Under the pieces are notes generated by a model. The model saw only the letters and a program-made list of their open reading frames with translations. It had not been told where the DNA came from and did not search any database. Of a stretch of 64,000 nt of DNA, positions 47,667-57,936 are shown piece by piece. This DNA is from Bathymodiolus brooksi (taxonomy: Eukaryota > Mollusca > Bivalvia > Mytilida > Modiolidae), in NCBI GenBank assembly GCA_963680875.1, contig OY804583.1:34895331-34959330 (forward strand). Direction: 5' to 3'. Every line of letters begins with the position of its first letter. Positions within the stretch are counted from its first letter, which is position 1. The translations under genes and the position numbers were made by a program.

Positions 47667-50600
47667 TCCACTAACATAGATGGTGCCTCTTTACATCCAC
47701 TAACATAGCTGGTGCCTCTTTATATCCACTAACATAAATGGTGCCTGTTTACATCCACTAACATAGCTGGTGCTTCTTTACATCCACTAACATAGCTGGT
47801 GCCTCTTTACATCCACTAATATAGCTGGTGCCTCTTTACATTCACTAACATAGCTGGTGCCTCTTTACATCCACTAACATAGTTGGTGCCTCTTTACATC
47901 CACTAATATAGCTGGTGCCTCTTTACATCCACTAGCATAACTGGTGCCTCTTTACATCCACTAGCATAGCTGGTGCCTCTTTACATCCACTAACATAGCT
48001 GGTGCCTCTTTACATCCACTAACATAGCTGGTGCCTCTTTACATCCACTAATATAGCTGGTGCCTCTTTACATCCACTAACATAGCTGGTGCCTCTTTAC
48101 ATCCACTAACATAGTTGGTGCCTTCTTACATCCACTAACATAGCTGGTGCCTCTTTACATCCACTAACATAGCTGGTGCCTCCTTACATTCACTAACATA
48201 GATGGTGCCTCTTTACATCCACTAGCATAACTGGTGCCTCTTTACATCCACTAGCACAGCTGGTGCCTCTTTACATCCACTACCATAGCTGGTGCCTCTT
48301 TAGATCCACTAACATAGTTGGTGCCTCTTTACATCCACTAACGTAGTTGGTGCCTTCTTAAATCCACTAACATAGCTGGTGCCTCTTTACATCCACTAAC
48401 ATAGCTGGTGCTTCTTTACATCCACTAACATAGCTGGTGCCTCTTTACATCCACTAAGATAACTGGTGCCTCTTTACATCCACTAACATAGCTGGTGCCT
48501 CCTTACATCCACTAACATAGCTGGTGCCTCTTTACATCCACTAACATAGCTGGTGCCTCTTTACATCCACCAACAAAGCTGGTGCCTCTTTACATCCACT
48601 AACATAGCTGGTGCCTCTTTACATCCACTAACATAGCTGGTGCCTCTTTACATCCACTAATATATCTGGGGCATCTTTACATCCACTAACATAGCTGGTG
48701 CCTCTTTTTATCCACTAACATAGCTGGTGCTTCTTTACATCCACTAATATAGCTGGTATCTCTTTACATCCACTAACATAGCTGGTGTCTCTTTACATCC
48801 ACTAACATAGCTGGTGCCTTTTTACATCCACTAACATAGTTGGTGCCTCTTTACATCCACTAACATAGCTGGTTCCTTCTTACATCCACTAACATAGCTG
48901 GTGCCTCTTTACATCCACTAACATAGCTGGTGCCTCTTTACATCCACCGACAAAGCTGGTGCCTCTTTACATCCACTAACATAGCTGGTACCTCTTTACA
49001 TCCACTAACATAGCTGGTGCCTCTTTACATCCACTAATATATCTGGGGCATCTTTACATCCACTAACATAGCTGGTGCCTCTTTTCATCCACTAACATAG
49101 CTGGTGCTTCTTTACATCCACTAATATAGCTGGTATCTCTTTACATCCAATAACATAGCTGGTGCCTCTTTACATCCACTAACATAGCTGGTGCCTTTTT
49201 ACATCCACTAACATAGTTGGTGCCTCTTTACATCCACTAACATAGCTGGTTCCTTCTTACATCCACTAACATAGCTGGTGCCTCTTTATATCCACTGACA
49301 TAGCTTGTGCCTCTTTACATCCACTAATATATCTGGTGTCTCTTTACATCCACTAAGATAGCTGGTGCCTCTTTACATCCACTAACATAGCTGGTGCCTC
49401 CTTACATCTACTAACATAGCTAGTGCCTCTTTACATCCACTAAGATAGCTGGTGCTTCTTTACATCCACTAATATGGCTGGTGCCTGCTTACATCCACTA
49501 ACATAGATGGTGCCTCTTTACATCCACTAGCATAACTGGTGCATCTTTACATCCACTAACATAGCTGGTGCCTCTTTACATCCACTAACATAGCTGGTGC
49601 CTCTTTAAATCCACTAACATAGTTGGTGCCTCTTCACATCCACTAACATAGCTGGTGCCTCCTTACATCTACTAACATAGCTGGTGCCTCTTTACATCCA
49701 CTAAGATAGCTGGGGCTTCTTTACATCCACTAACACAGCTGGTGCCTTCTTACATCCACTAACATAGCTGGTGCCTCTTTACATCCGCTAACATAGCTGG
49801 TGCTTCTTTACATCCACTAACATAGCTGGTGCCTCTTTACATCCACTAAGATAGCTGGTGCCTCTTTACACCCACTAACATAGCTGGTGCCTCCTTACAT
49901 CCACTAACATAGCTGGTGCCTCTTTACATCCACTAATATAGCTGGTGCTTCTTTACATGCACTGACAAAGCTGGTGCCTCTTTACATCCACTAACATAGC
50001 TGGTGCCTCTTTACATTCACTAACATAGTTGGTGCCTCTTTACATCCACTAACATAGCTGGTGCCTCTTTACATCCACTAACATAGCTTGTGCCTTCTTA
50101 CATCCACTAACATAGCTGGGGCCTCTTTACATCCACTAACAGCTAGTGCCTCTTTACATCCACTAATATAGCTGGTGCCTCTTTACATCCACTAACATAG
50201 CTGGTGCCTCTTTACATCCACTAACATAGCTGGTGCCTCCTTAAATCCATTAACATAGCTGGTGCCTCTTTACATCCACTAACATAGCTGGTGCCTCTTT
50301 ACATCCACTAACATAACTGGTGCCTCTTTACATCCACTAACATAGCTGGTACCTCTTTACATCCACTAACATAGCTGGTGCCTCTTTACATCCACTAATA
50401 TAGCTGGTGCCCCTTTACATCCACTAACATAGCTGGTGTCTCTTTAAATCCACTAACATAGCTGGTGCCTGCTTTCATCCACTAACATAGTTGGTGCCTC
50501 TTTACATCCACTAACATAGCTGGTGCCTCTTTACATCCACTAACATAGCTGGTGCCTCTTTACTTCTACTAACATAGCTGGTGCCTCCTTACATCCAACA

Positions 50601-51030
50601 ACATAGCTGGTGCCTCCTTACATCCACTAACATAGCTGGTGCCTCTTTACATCCACTAACATAGCTGGTGCCTTCTTACATCCACTAACATAGCTGGTGC
50701 CTCCTTACATCTAATAAGATATCTGGTGCCTCTTTACATCCACTAACATAGATGGTGCCTCCTTACATCCACTAACATAGCTGGTGCCTCTTTACATCCA
50801 CTAACATAGCTGGTGCCTCTTTACTTCCACTAACATAGCTGGTGCCTCCTTACATCCACCAACATAGCAGGTGCCTCCTTACATCCACTAACATAGCTGG
50901 TGCCTCTTTACATCCACTAACATAGCTGGTGCCTCCTTACATCCACTAACATAGCTGGTGGCTCCTTACATCCACTAACATAGCTGGTGCCTCTTTACAT
51001 CCACTAACATAGCTGGTGCCTCTTTACATC
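47667..51030 (+). repeat. Second satellite: about 116 copies of a 29-bp unit
   Basis: The unit reads CCACTAACATAG, then CTGGTGCC, then TCTTTACAT (29 bp). Units vary mainly by substitution, such as AACATAG to AATATAG, GCCTCTT to GCCTCCTT or GCTTCTT, and TAGC to TAGTT. One unit near 50,130 lacks two bases. The array ends near 51,030, where TCTTTACATC passes into unrelated sequence. Many in-frame stops show it is non-coding. It has no detectable relation to the 22-bp satellite. Confidence 0.97.
48571..49250 (+). repeat. 377-bp (13-unit) internal duplication in the 29-bp satellite
   Basis: Variant units recur with an offset of exactly 377 bp. The ACAAAGCTGG unit is at 48574 and 48951, and the TATATCTGGGGCATC unit at 48661 and 49038. 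Each is followed by matching TCTTTTTATCC/TCTTTTCATCC and GGTATCTC variants. Scattered substitutions separate the copies. Confidence 0.85.
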
Positions 51031-51222
51031 TTTCCGTAAAGATCGAGATTTGAGATATGCGTGTTGCTTCACTGCATGACAATATCCGCTAACAACAGCT
51101 TACATAAGTTGCTACTGGTATAACAAATGGTCCCAGGTACAAGTTAATATAACCCACCTCGTAACAGGACCTAGGTAGGGAAATACTAGTTTTAAAAAGC
51201 CTCAAACATCCGAGATGAACAC
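51031..51222. other. Short unique sequence right of the 29-bp satellite
   Basis: I see no ORF or recognisable element between the satellite edge and the next SINE. Confidence 0.5.
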
Positions 51223-51400
51223 GGGACCGTCGTGGCCGTGCTCGTGTGGTAGTTGGATTTATAACTACCTATGCAATCAGTGCCTATCACCACTGATGTT
51301 GTGACAGGTCGGTGGTTTCCTCCACCAACAAAACTTACCGCCAATATATAGCTGAACAATTGTTGAAAGTGGCGTCAAACGCCATAAAACCAACCAACCG
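51223..51400 (+). mobile_element. tRNA-derived SINE, copy 3 (central deletion)
   Basis: The head (CGTCGTGGCCGTGCTCGTG), the CAATCAGTGCCTATCACCAC core and the tail (TTGTTGAAAGTGGCGTCAAA) are present. The sequence jumps from GATGTTGTGA straight to CAGGTCGGTGG, so about 80 bp including the B box is missing compared with the copy at 53.5 kb. Confidence 0.85.
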
Positions 51401-51536
51401 AAATCAACATTTACAGGAAATAATAGTGTCGCTCACCATTTCTTATAAAGAAAACCATTAATGTATATCTATATATAGTACCTATCAACAGTACTGATCT
51501 GGTATTTAGTCACGTAGACACACTAGATGGATTTAA

Positions 51537-51610
51537 TTAACAAACACGAAACTCCGATCAAGACGATAGATCTTACGGATATGACTGTGTTAAGCCTTAA
51601 TAAGACAAAC
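51537..51610 (-). repeat. Dispersed repeat fragment, inverted partner of 43.3 kb
   Basis: TAACAAACACGAAACTCCGA, GATCTTACGGATATGAC and CCTTAATAAGACA are the reverse complement of the 43,298-43,370 segment, with scattered substitutions. The family is not recognised. Confidence 0.65.
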
Positions 51611-51814
51611 ATACAGAACAAAGAAAGCTCACAGGCCGTTGTGAACTAATTGGCTTTCAAACAGAAGATTAAGGAAACAAATTTCATTGGTGGCTTAAAA
51701 TGATATTATTTAGCATGATGGGTGATCATATACAGTAAATAGTTGTGATCAGAGGTAATATAAACAACAACACCATCGATAGTTTAACAAATATCGTGTC
51801 GGTAAATACTGGAA

Positions 51815-51960
51815 AATAAACATTAGATAATACCGATGGGGCAATGAAAAATGGACAATACAGAGAAAAAATGGTACACAAGACGAAAACAAGAAAACTA
51901 AACACGCAACGCAATATGTGTTGTACACCATTATGCGCAATCAAACACAAATAACGTTTA
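51815..51960 (-). repeat. Dispersed repeat, family 2, copy 2
   Basis: ATGGACAATACAGAG, GGTACACAAGACGAAAAC and CACCATTATGCGCAATC share motif order with 46,735-46,890 and, inverted, with 57,050-57,160. The short minus-strand ORFs over it are shadows of this repeat. Confidence 0.6.
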
Positions 51961-52267
51961 AATTTGTTCGATCTGAAGACTGTATATTCTAGATAGAGTG
52001 TCCTTACACTTTAATTGTTTGTGCTTTGCGGAGAAGCGACAAATACCAGTTGAATATAATCTTCTTTCCACCCAACCGCGGATCTACCTCCCATGTCTTC
52101 CAAAGTAGAGGTTAAACTAGTATAATGAACCTAATTTTCCCGTTTCAGTGAAATAATGTGGACATAAAGTGCTTTACCTCGTGTAAGTGAAATACTAATC
52201 CTCACATATAATTGGGTGTGCAGAGTTGTTGTAAAGAGTACCGAGTCCTAATCTAGACCTTAATGAA
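51961..52267. other. Intergenic, no recognised feature
   Basis: Apart from the GGAGAAGCGAC motif shared with 47.2 kb, I see nothing here. Confidence 0.45.
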
Positions 52268-52544
52268 AGACTCAGATCGACGTCCAATCATCCAATCCAT
52301 GTCCGACTTCTACGTCACAGACATCTCAACCTCAGATATATGTCTTTTCTTAAAATTCTCGAATCGACGTACAATTCTGAAATATATGTCATTTTCCAAA
52401 TTCTCAAATCCGAGTCAAATTCTCAGATATATGGCCGTTTCTCACTTTGTCAAATCGACGTCCAATGACGTCACTGACGTATTCTATAATCCTAACCAAT
52501 AAATCTGACATTTATCTGAGAATTTCGGACGCTGATCTGAGTCT
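52268..52544. mobile_element. 277-bp element with 18-bp terminal inverted repeats (MITE-like)
   Basis: The left end AGACTCAGATCGACGTCC (52268-52285) faces GGACGCTGATCTGAGTCT (52527-52544); 16 of 18 bases pair. The interior carries loosely repeated segments around CAGATATATGTC, GAAATATATGTC and CAGATATATGGC. It also has two further GACGTCCAAT motifs. The 79-codon ORF over it is low-complexity and not credible as a gene. No clear target-site duplication is visible. Confidence 0.7.
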
Positions 52545-52875
52545 ACCATATATATTATTTGTGACTCAGTAGTTACCATATATACAACACAAATTACGCA
52601 AAGGTGGGTCGATTACCTTGACCAGTATTGAAATGTTAGAATAGCACACAAGGGTATTGACAGACATAATAAGGAAATAATGGTACACTAGGACCAAAAT
52701 CTAATGTTTTATTCAATCTCTTCGCCATCTTTAGCAAGTGAAAGAGTACCTTTAAACAAGGCGTTGATATCTTCAGAAAAAATGTTTTTGGAAGATAATA
52801 TGAGACGATCCTTTAGAAATCCTCAACTTTATTGTTTGGCACTGACTTGTTTTATTGTATATATTTATGTTTGAG
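52545..52875. other. AT-rich intergenic, no recognised feature
   Basis: I see no supported coding or repeat signal in this stretch. Confidence 0.45.
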
Positions 52876-53025
52876 AAAAAAAGAAGAGTTCGAAGATACC
52901 ATGGGGTAATCAGAATCCGTATATTGAAGAAGAACTGACAACACAATGGCCAAAAGAAAAAGGACAAAAGAACAAACAACGATCTACAAAACACAACACC
53001 GAAAACTAAAGATCCAGTAATACGT
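52876..53025 (-). repeat. Dispersed repeat copy (bivalve-type)
   Basis: ATACCATGGGGTAATCAGAA, GACAACACAATGGCCAAAAG, AAAGGACAAAAGAACAAAC and ACACCGAAAACTAAAGATC match the order seen at 47,521-47,664 and 53,822-54,030. This minus-orientation copy is truncated after the AAAGATCCAG motif. Confidence 0.7.
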
Positions 53026-53544
53026 CATGTTAAATTTACTATTCCTAAGTAGTATAATTATTACTAAATCAAAGGTCAATGACACTTAGACATGGGTAAC
53101 CTTAATTGATCTTGGCTAAGTCCTGTGGTGTATTTGATTCCAAAGACGTTTATAATTGTTTGGTGTTCCAATCTTTCGACTTGGCGTGCATCTAATGAAG
53201 GTTATTCATAAACGCATGATGCGCACTAATTCAGATATCCACGTCTTAATTATTACCTAGAAAATGTAAATTATACAACTATATCTATTTCCAGCAGTCT
53301 CAATTATTTCTTGATTATAAAAATTATTTGAAAATATTTTAACAAAAGCTAATATTTCGATTAGAGAATTTCTAATCGTTCGTAGCGAATTCGATTATAC
53401 TTTGAAATACAAGGAAAATATGTAAAGATTGCTACGATAAAAAAAATACATTACTCATGTTCTTTTATTACATCGCTAAATTCTACTAAATATATTAGAA
53501 GTTAGTTTTCTTTAATTGAATGGTGCTGCATTGTAATGTTGGTG
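53026..53544. other. AT-rich intergenic, no recognised feature
   Basis: I see no ORF of interest and no matched repeat. Confidence 0.45.
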
Positions 53545-53797
53545 GCCATCGTGGCCGTGTTTGCATGGTAGTTGCAGTTACCTACGCAATCAGTGCCTAT
53601 CACCACTGATGTTGTGAGTTCGAATCTCGATCAGGGCGAGGTGTACAACATTATGTGATGAAGTGTGTCAGTGACTTGCGACAGGTCTGTGGATTTCTCC
53701 GGGTCCTCCAATTTCCTCCACCCATGAAAATGACCGCCACGATATAACTGAAATATTGTTGAAAGTGGCGTTAAGCACCATCAAACAAACAACAACG
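53545..53797 (+). mobile_element. tRNA-derived SINE, copy 4 (best-preserved)
   Basis: The head contains CGTGGCCGTGTTTGCATGG, where an A box is expected, and a B-box-like GAGTTCGAATCTC near 53,616. The body holds TCACCACTGATGTTGTGAG, ACAACATTATGTGATGAAG and TTTCTCCGGGTCCTCC. The tail ends GAAATATTGTTGAAAGTGG and CGTTAAGCACCATC, followed by an AAACAAACAAC run. It is about 253 bp and served as the reference for the other copies. Confidence 0.92.
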
Positions 53798-53821
53798 AAC
53801 ATTGTAGTGTTATTATGTTGC

Positions 53822-54030
53822 TTTTAAAAATGTCTGCAGATACCAAACGGGTAGTCCGAACACGTACACCCAAGAATAATAGACAATGCAATGGCTAAAA
53901 GAGAAAACATGAAAAGAACACAAACAATAATTGACAAAGCACCACATAGAACACAATAGATTGAACAATACGAACCCCACCAAAAACAGGAACACTGAGG
54001 TGATCCGGAAGACAGTTCCACATAATTGCA
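53822..54030 (-). repeat. Dispersed repeat copy (bivalve-type), longest
   Basis: The order is GCAGATACCAAACGGGTAG, ACAATGCAATGGCTAAAAG, ACACAAACAATAATTGACAA, AGATTGAACAATACGAACCC, CACCAAAAACAG and GTTCCACATAATTG. It links the partial copies at 45.6, 47.5 and 52.9 kb into one family. It is followed at once by SINE copy 5. The ORFs overlapping it on both strands are not genes. Confidence 0.7.
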
Positions 54031-54045
54031 AGAAGAAACATATAT

Positions 54046-54302
54046 GGGGGCGTCGTGGTCGTGATCGTATGGTAGTTAGTTTTACAACTACATATTCAAT
54101 TAGTGCCTATCACCACTTATTTGTGAGACCTAATCCCGCTCATGGCGATGTGTACTCAATACAACATTATGTGATACAGTTTGTCAGGGACATACGGCAG
54201 ATCGGTGGCTTTCTCCGGGTACTCCCGTTTTCCACCTCCAATAAAACTGACTGCCACTATTTAGCTGAAATATTGGCTAAAGTGGCGTTAAACACCATAA
54301 CC
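54046..54302 (+). mobile_element. tRNA-derived SINE, copy 5
   Basis: A nearly full-length copy: GGGGGCGTCGTGGTCGTG head, TTAGTGCCTATCACCAC core, a damaged B-box region (GAGACCTAATCCCGC), ACAACATTATGTGATACAG body, and GGCTAAAGTGGCGTTAAACA tail. The 144-codon open frame crossing it runs from the upstream repeat through the SINE, so it is a chance ORF. Confidence 0.9.
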
Positions 54303-54803
54303 CTTTCCCTCTGTGTGTGTGTAAATCTTGAAATAGCCAGATACAATTTTGACAAGATGTGTTAAATTTCCATGCACAATGAAACATGAAACGTGTAAAT
54401 GCGCACCAAATGTAGTACAGATACCTAACATTTGTGCAAATTTAACCTGCTTATTTCAAGCAACATATTGTTTTCATAATGATATTTGCATAGAATAAAA
54501 AGGTCACACTATAAATAAGAAATTGCAGAAATATTCAAAATGAAATACGAACAGAATTCTTCTCACTTAAATGATGGGTTACTGGAAACTCCATAATTGG
54601 AAAATATATCGCATACACATACATTTCATGCCGTCAGTCGACGATTCTACTGTTGCAAATATCTACAAAAATAGTTTTTTTGACTGACATTTTATCTGTG
54701 CATCATGTCTTAAAACATTTGAGTACGATATGAGATTTCCTGTATTACGCAGAAACTAAGTTCTCCTCTCCGGATACCTTCTTTGATAACAAACACGAAT
54801 CAA
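54303..54803. other. AT-rich intergenic, no recognised feature
   Basis: I see no ORF, RNA gene or recognised repeat. Confidence 0.45.
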
Positions 54804-54871
54804 CCAGGCGACCGTTTCACTTAACTGATGGTAAATCTGAGGGTAAGTCTATAACTATACTTGCGATTTCT

Positions 54872-55020
54872 TTACGTGCACGTATACGTGCGTTTCACTA
54901 AACGAGTCTTATTCGTTAGAGTTAGACTTGCGACAAGTATCAATTTCATTACGTGTACGTACACGTGCGTTTCACTAAACTAGTCATAATCGTAAGAGTT
55001 ACGACTTGCGACAAGTAACA
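54872..55020 (+). repeat. 77-bp tandem duplication
   Basis: CGTGCGTTTCACTAAAC occurs at 54887 and 54964. Around it, TTACGTGCACGTATACGTG matches TTACGTGTACGTACACGTG, and GACTTGCGACAAGTA closes both copies. The dense ACGTGCACGT-type alternation is locally palindromic. Confidence 0.8.
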
Positions 55021-55759
55021 AGTCATCTTCTAAAACGGAGGTATAAAAGATATCGTACCATATACAATGTATGTATATATCTCGAAAAAAAAATCCCAAC
55101 TAATTCTTAGATATATTTGCATTAAGGGAATATTTAAAATAAATAAATCAAAGCTATCAGGAAAATAATGTATTTGTTGAGAGTAAAATGTTACCAAAAT
55201 TTGAGACGAAACTTATTTTATAGAATAATGTTTCGATAAATTAGGAGAAAATTCAAAAGTGTGCCAGTAGATTTGACACAATACATCAATATTCTGTTTG
55301 TGCTTAACTTTATTTCTAAATCATTGTTTGTGCTCGATGTCGTTCCCGAAAATGTTCCTTCAAGGTATCCCGCGTTAATAAAATATATTGATATTAAATA
55401 ACCGTGGACGAAAAGGAAAGCATATTAAAACAAACAATAAGACGTCGCTGATTTTATATGGCTTTCAAAATATAAAAATTGTAGCACGCATCTAATATAT
55501 ATTGGTTCCTTCAATTGGTCAGGCGTAATGCTCGTATTAATACTAAATCTTCTCTTTAAAGGAAGCATAGAGAGGTTGATATAGCTTAAGATAGTTTTTG
55601 AAAATGTATAAAGATAAAGAAGTCGCAAATGTCAATAATTTTTTTGTCAATGTGTGACGTAAAAGTATTTTTGACATTTACGTCACCGAATATGGTACTG
55701 CTTTGACAACTATTTTACCTATTTTGTTCCTGTATTTAAATACTGTTACAGTGACAGCC
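55021..55759. other. AT-rich intergenic, no recognised feature
   Basis: Only short chance ORFs are present, for example minus strand 55,425-55,628. I see no element or RNA gene. Confidence 0.45.
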
Positions 55760-55985
55760 GGAACCTTTGTACCGTAATGAGAGCGGGAGGTTTGGCGCCT
55801 TAAAATCTGATTCAACCCACCATTTCTTTAGAAATGCCTGTACCAAGTCAGGGTCATTACGGTTTTCACAGTTTTCCGGTTGTTGACTGATTTTGTCTGT
55901 TTATATAATTATGAGTTTTGACTTTCCCTTTATAAGATTGTTCGGAGTTCGGTAATTTTGTTATTACCTTTATTTAAGTGATCAT
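55760..55985 (+). repeat. Dispersed repeat fragment, family 3 (bivalve-type)
   Basis: GAGCGGGAGGTTTGGCGCC, TTCAACCCACCATTTCTTT, GCCTGTACCAAGTCAGG and CCTTTATTTAAG form a string I recall from bivalve, especially mytilid, genomes. It is single-copy in this window, so the call rests on memory and needs a repeat-library search. Confidence 0.5.
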
Positions 55986-56305
55986 AAACTGCCCATTCAA
56001 TAATTTCAAAGGAACCGTTTAATAAATCTCCAAGGAATGCTTTAATCTGTAAATAAATTGAAGAACTAAGCTTAAATAATGATTTGATGCATGTTCTATT
56101 TATTTGTTGCGCTGTGATAGTAAATTAAAGTGGCATACATTTATCGCGAAAGTCTCTTCTCGTGTTCTCTCTTTGAAAAATAGCTGCAAAGAACGCGATC
56201 ATCTTTGCTACTTGCACGTAGGTTTACGATTTACAGTTTACAAGTACCTACCAAAACTCTTAACTGTGTGATACCTTTTAATTGAAAGCCGTACATCCAA
56301 TCTAT
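55986..56305. other. Intergenic, no recognised feature
   Basis: AT-rich sequence between a repeat fragment and the 45-bp tandem repeat. Nothing else is seen. Confidence 0.45.
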
Positions 56306-56520
56306 AAGTGAAACGGTCGTAACTCTTAAGAGTGCACTTACGTCTACGCTTAGTGAAATGGTTGTAACTCTTATTTACGCTTAGTGAAACGGTCGTAACT
56401 CTTAAGGGTGCGTTTATGTCTACGTTTAGTGAAATGGTCGTAACTCTTAAGAGTGCACTTACGTATACGCTTAGTGAAACGGTCGTAACTCTTAAGGGTA
56501 CACTTACGTCTACCTTTAGC
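56306..56520 (+). repeat. 45-bp tandem repeat, about 5 units
   Basis: Units read TAGTGAAACGGTCGTAACTC, then TTAAGGGTGC and a TTACGTCTACG-type end. One unit (about 56,353-56,383) lacks 14 bp. The minus-strand 80-codon ORF over this region has 15-residue periodic lysine/arginine-rich repeats and is explained by the tandem DNA. Confidence 0.85.
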
Positions 56521-56644
56521 GAAACGGTCGCCTGGTCCTTCGAGGTGGATTTTTACAAAATATTTGTTAATGAGACAGACTATTGGCAATAGATATCTAA
56601 CGTAATTCATCACGTTAAATGTTACACGAACTAAGATAACTAAA

Positions 56645-56835
56645 GTTGTTAGTTCGAACCTCGTTCATTGCGATATGTACTCCATACAAAGTTATGTGAT
56701 GAAGTTTGACAGTGCCTTGTGACAGGTCGGTGTTTTTCGCGAGTACTCCGGTTTCCTCCACCAATAAATCGTACCACCACAATATAAGTGAAATATTGTT
56801 GAAAGTGGCGTTAAATATCATAAACCAAGCCAAAC
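56645..56835 (+). mobile_element. tRNA-derived SINE, copy 6 (5'-truncated)
   Basis: The copy starts at the B-box region (GTTAGTTCGAACCTCG), continues through ACAAAGTTATGTGATGAAG and GGTTTCCTCCACCAATAAA, and ends GAAATATTGTTGAAAGTGG and CGTTAAATATCATAAACC. The tRNA-like head is missing. Confidence 0.88.
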
Positions 56836-57730
56836 TCGGATAGCACATACTTTCTTTTGTTTAATATCCCTTTTTCCCTTTTTTGTTTTCGGTGTGCATA
56901 ATTCTTTCTTGTCTCTTTTTTAAGTTGTTGTTTGTGTTTTGACTTGCTTTGTCCTTTATGACTCGAATCTTGTAAGAGCAAATTTATGTTTCAGACATAA
57001 AGTACATCATGGATAACATACGATTATCATACATAATAATGTAAAACAACTGACCTGGAGTTCTTAACCATTGTTTTCTTTTGTTTGTTTTCGTCTTGTT
57101 TACCTTATGTTGCCAGTTTATCTGGGTTGTCCATTTTTCTTTACACCTTCTACGATCACTAACATTATCGTGGTTTACGGAGAAACAGGAATGCATTATC
57201 TTATTCATCGTGGTTTCGGGGGTCAAGAATAAATTGCGTTATTAAATAGTAAAATAAAGATATTTTTCCCATACTGTACTTCGCTTGCTATTTTAATCAA
57301 TGGTACATGTAAGAAAAAATACTGTATTGTTGCTTAAAGTCAACAGATCAGTGTTCGTAACGCACAACCATCGGATGTCCCTCTTGATGGGTTGTGCTTC
57401 ACAGCAACGAAACAGTGTATTATTATTATATCCCGTTTCTCCCTCGGAGGGTCCATGCATGATACTTGGGTACTACTTTGTATTTGTGGAACAAAAGTAT
57501 ACATTAATCGTTAGTAATATACATCACGTAGTGTATGAACGAACGCAGCAGACGACATGTATATCCGGCATACATACGATTTCAGTTTTGTTTGTTTTAA
57601 ACATATTTTATTCACAACTGCATATGAAAGGGATTGAGCAACATACTATGCCTATGCAATCTCTCTCCTTTTTACATGTACATGGCATACATTCAATAAA
57701 AAGTATACAAGTATTATATCAATAATATAA
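56836..57730. other. AT-rich intergenic with a family 2 repeat fragment
   Basis: 57,050-57,160 (CGTCTTGTTTACC, ATGTTGCCAGTTTATCTGGG, TTGTCCATTTTTC) is the inverse of the repeat at 46.74 and 51.82 kb. 56,884-56,960 weakly resembles the bivalve-type repeat. The ORF 57,300-57,725 (141 codons, ATG start) has no recognisable domain and an irregular hydrophobic composition, so I do not call it a gene. Confidence 0.5.
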
Positions 57731-57936
57731 GATAATTATGTTCCTTCAATGCATGTAATTATAGGAAATATTCAAATTATGTTTAGTGTACCACGAGAAG
57801 AGAATCAATAATCATCACGGATTTCTTTTCATCTCGACGTAATATTGTCGTAAATGACGCCTTTTACGCATGTTCGAAAATGCGGATCCATACAATTCTC
57901 GTATAACATTGACTTTCTAATCTTTCTACTCTAAAC

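Larger units (their letters stand above)
54804..56535. mobile_element. Possible 1.7-kb non-autonomous TIR element with subterminal repeats
   Basis: The left end CCAGGCGACCGTTTCA (54804-54819) pairs with CGAAACGGTCGCCTGG (56520-56535) at 15 of 16 bases. Just inside the left end lies a 77-bp tandem pair (about 54,872-55,020). Just inside the right end lies a 45-bp tandem repeat (56,306-56,520). Both contain GTTTCACTAAAC-type motifs in mirrored orientation. There is no transposase ORF; the interior carries another dispersed repeat. The inverted termini could also have arisen from subterminal repeats alone, so the boundaries are tentative. Confidence 0.45.

Noticed and set aside
1..51030. CRISPR array
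   Set aside because: Both arrays are head-to-tail repeats with no unique spacers between them, and the sequence is plainly eukaryotic.
53565..53630. Free-standing tRNA gene
   Set aside because: The A- and B-box-like motifs belong to the SINE head, and the same arrangement recurs in other SINE copies; no cloverleaf with an anticodon arm can be drawn with confidence.
53931..54365. 144-codon ORF
   Set aside because: It is made of a dispersed-repeat tail plus SINE copy 5.
56371..56613. 80-codon basic repeat ORF on the minus strand
   Set aside because: It is a translation of the 45-bp tandem repeat.
57300..57725. 141-codon ATG-started ORF
   Set aside because: No recognisable domain, erratic composition, AT-rich intergenic context, and no splice or polyadenylation context that stands out. 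Kept only as a remark in the intergenic entry.
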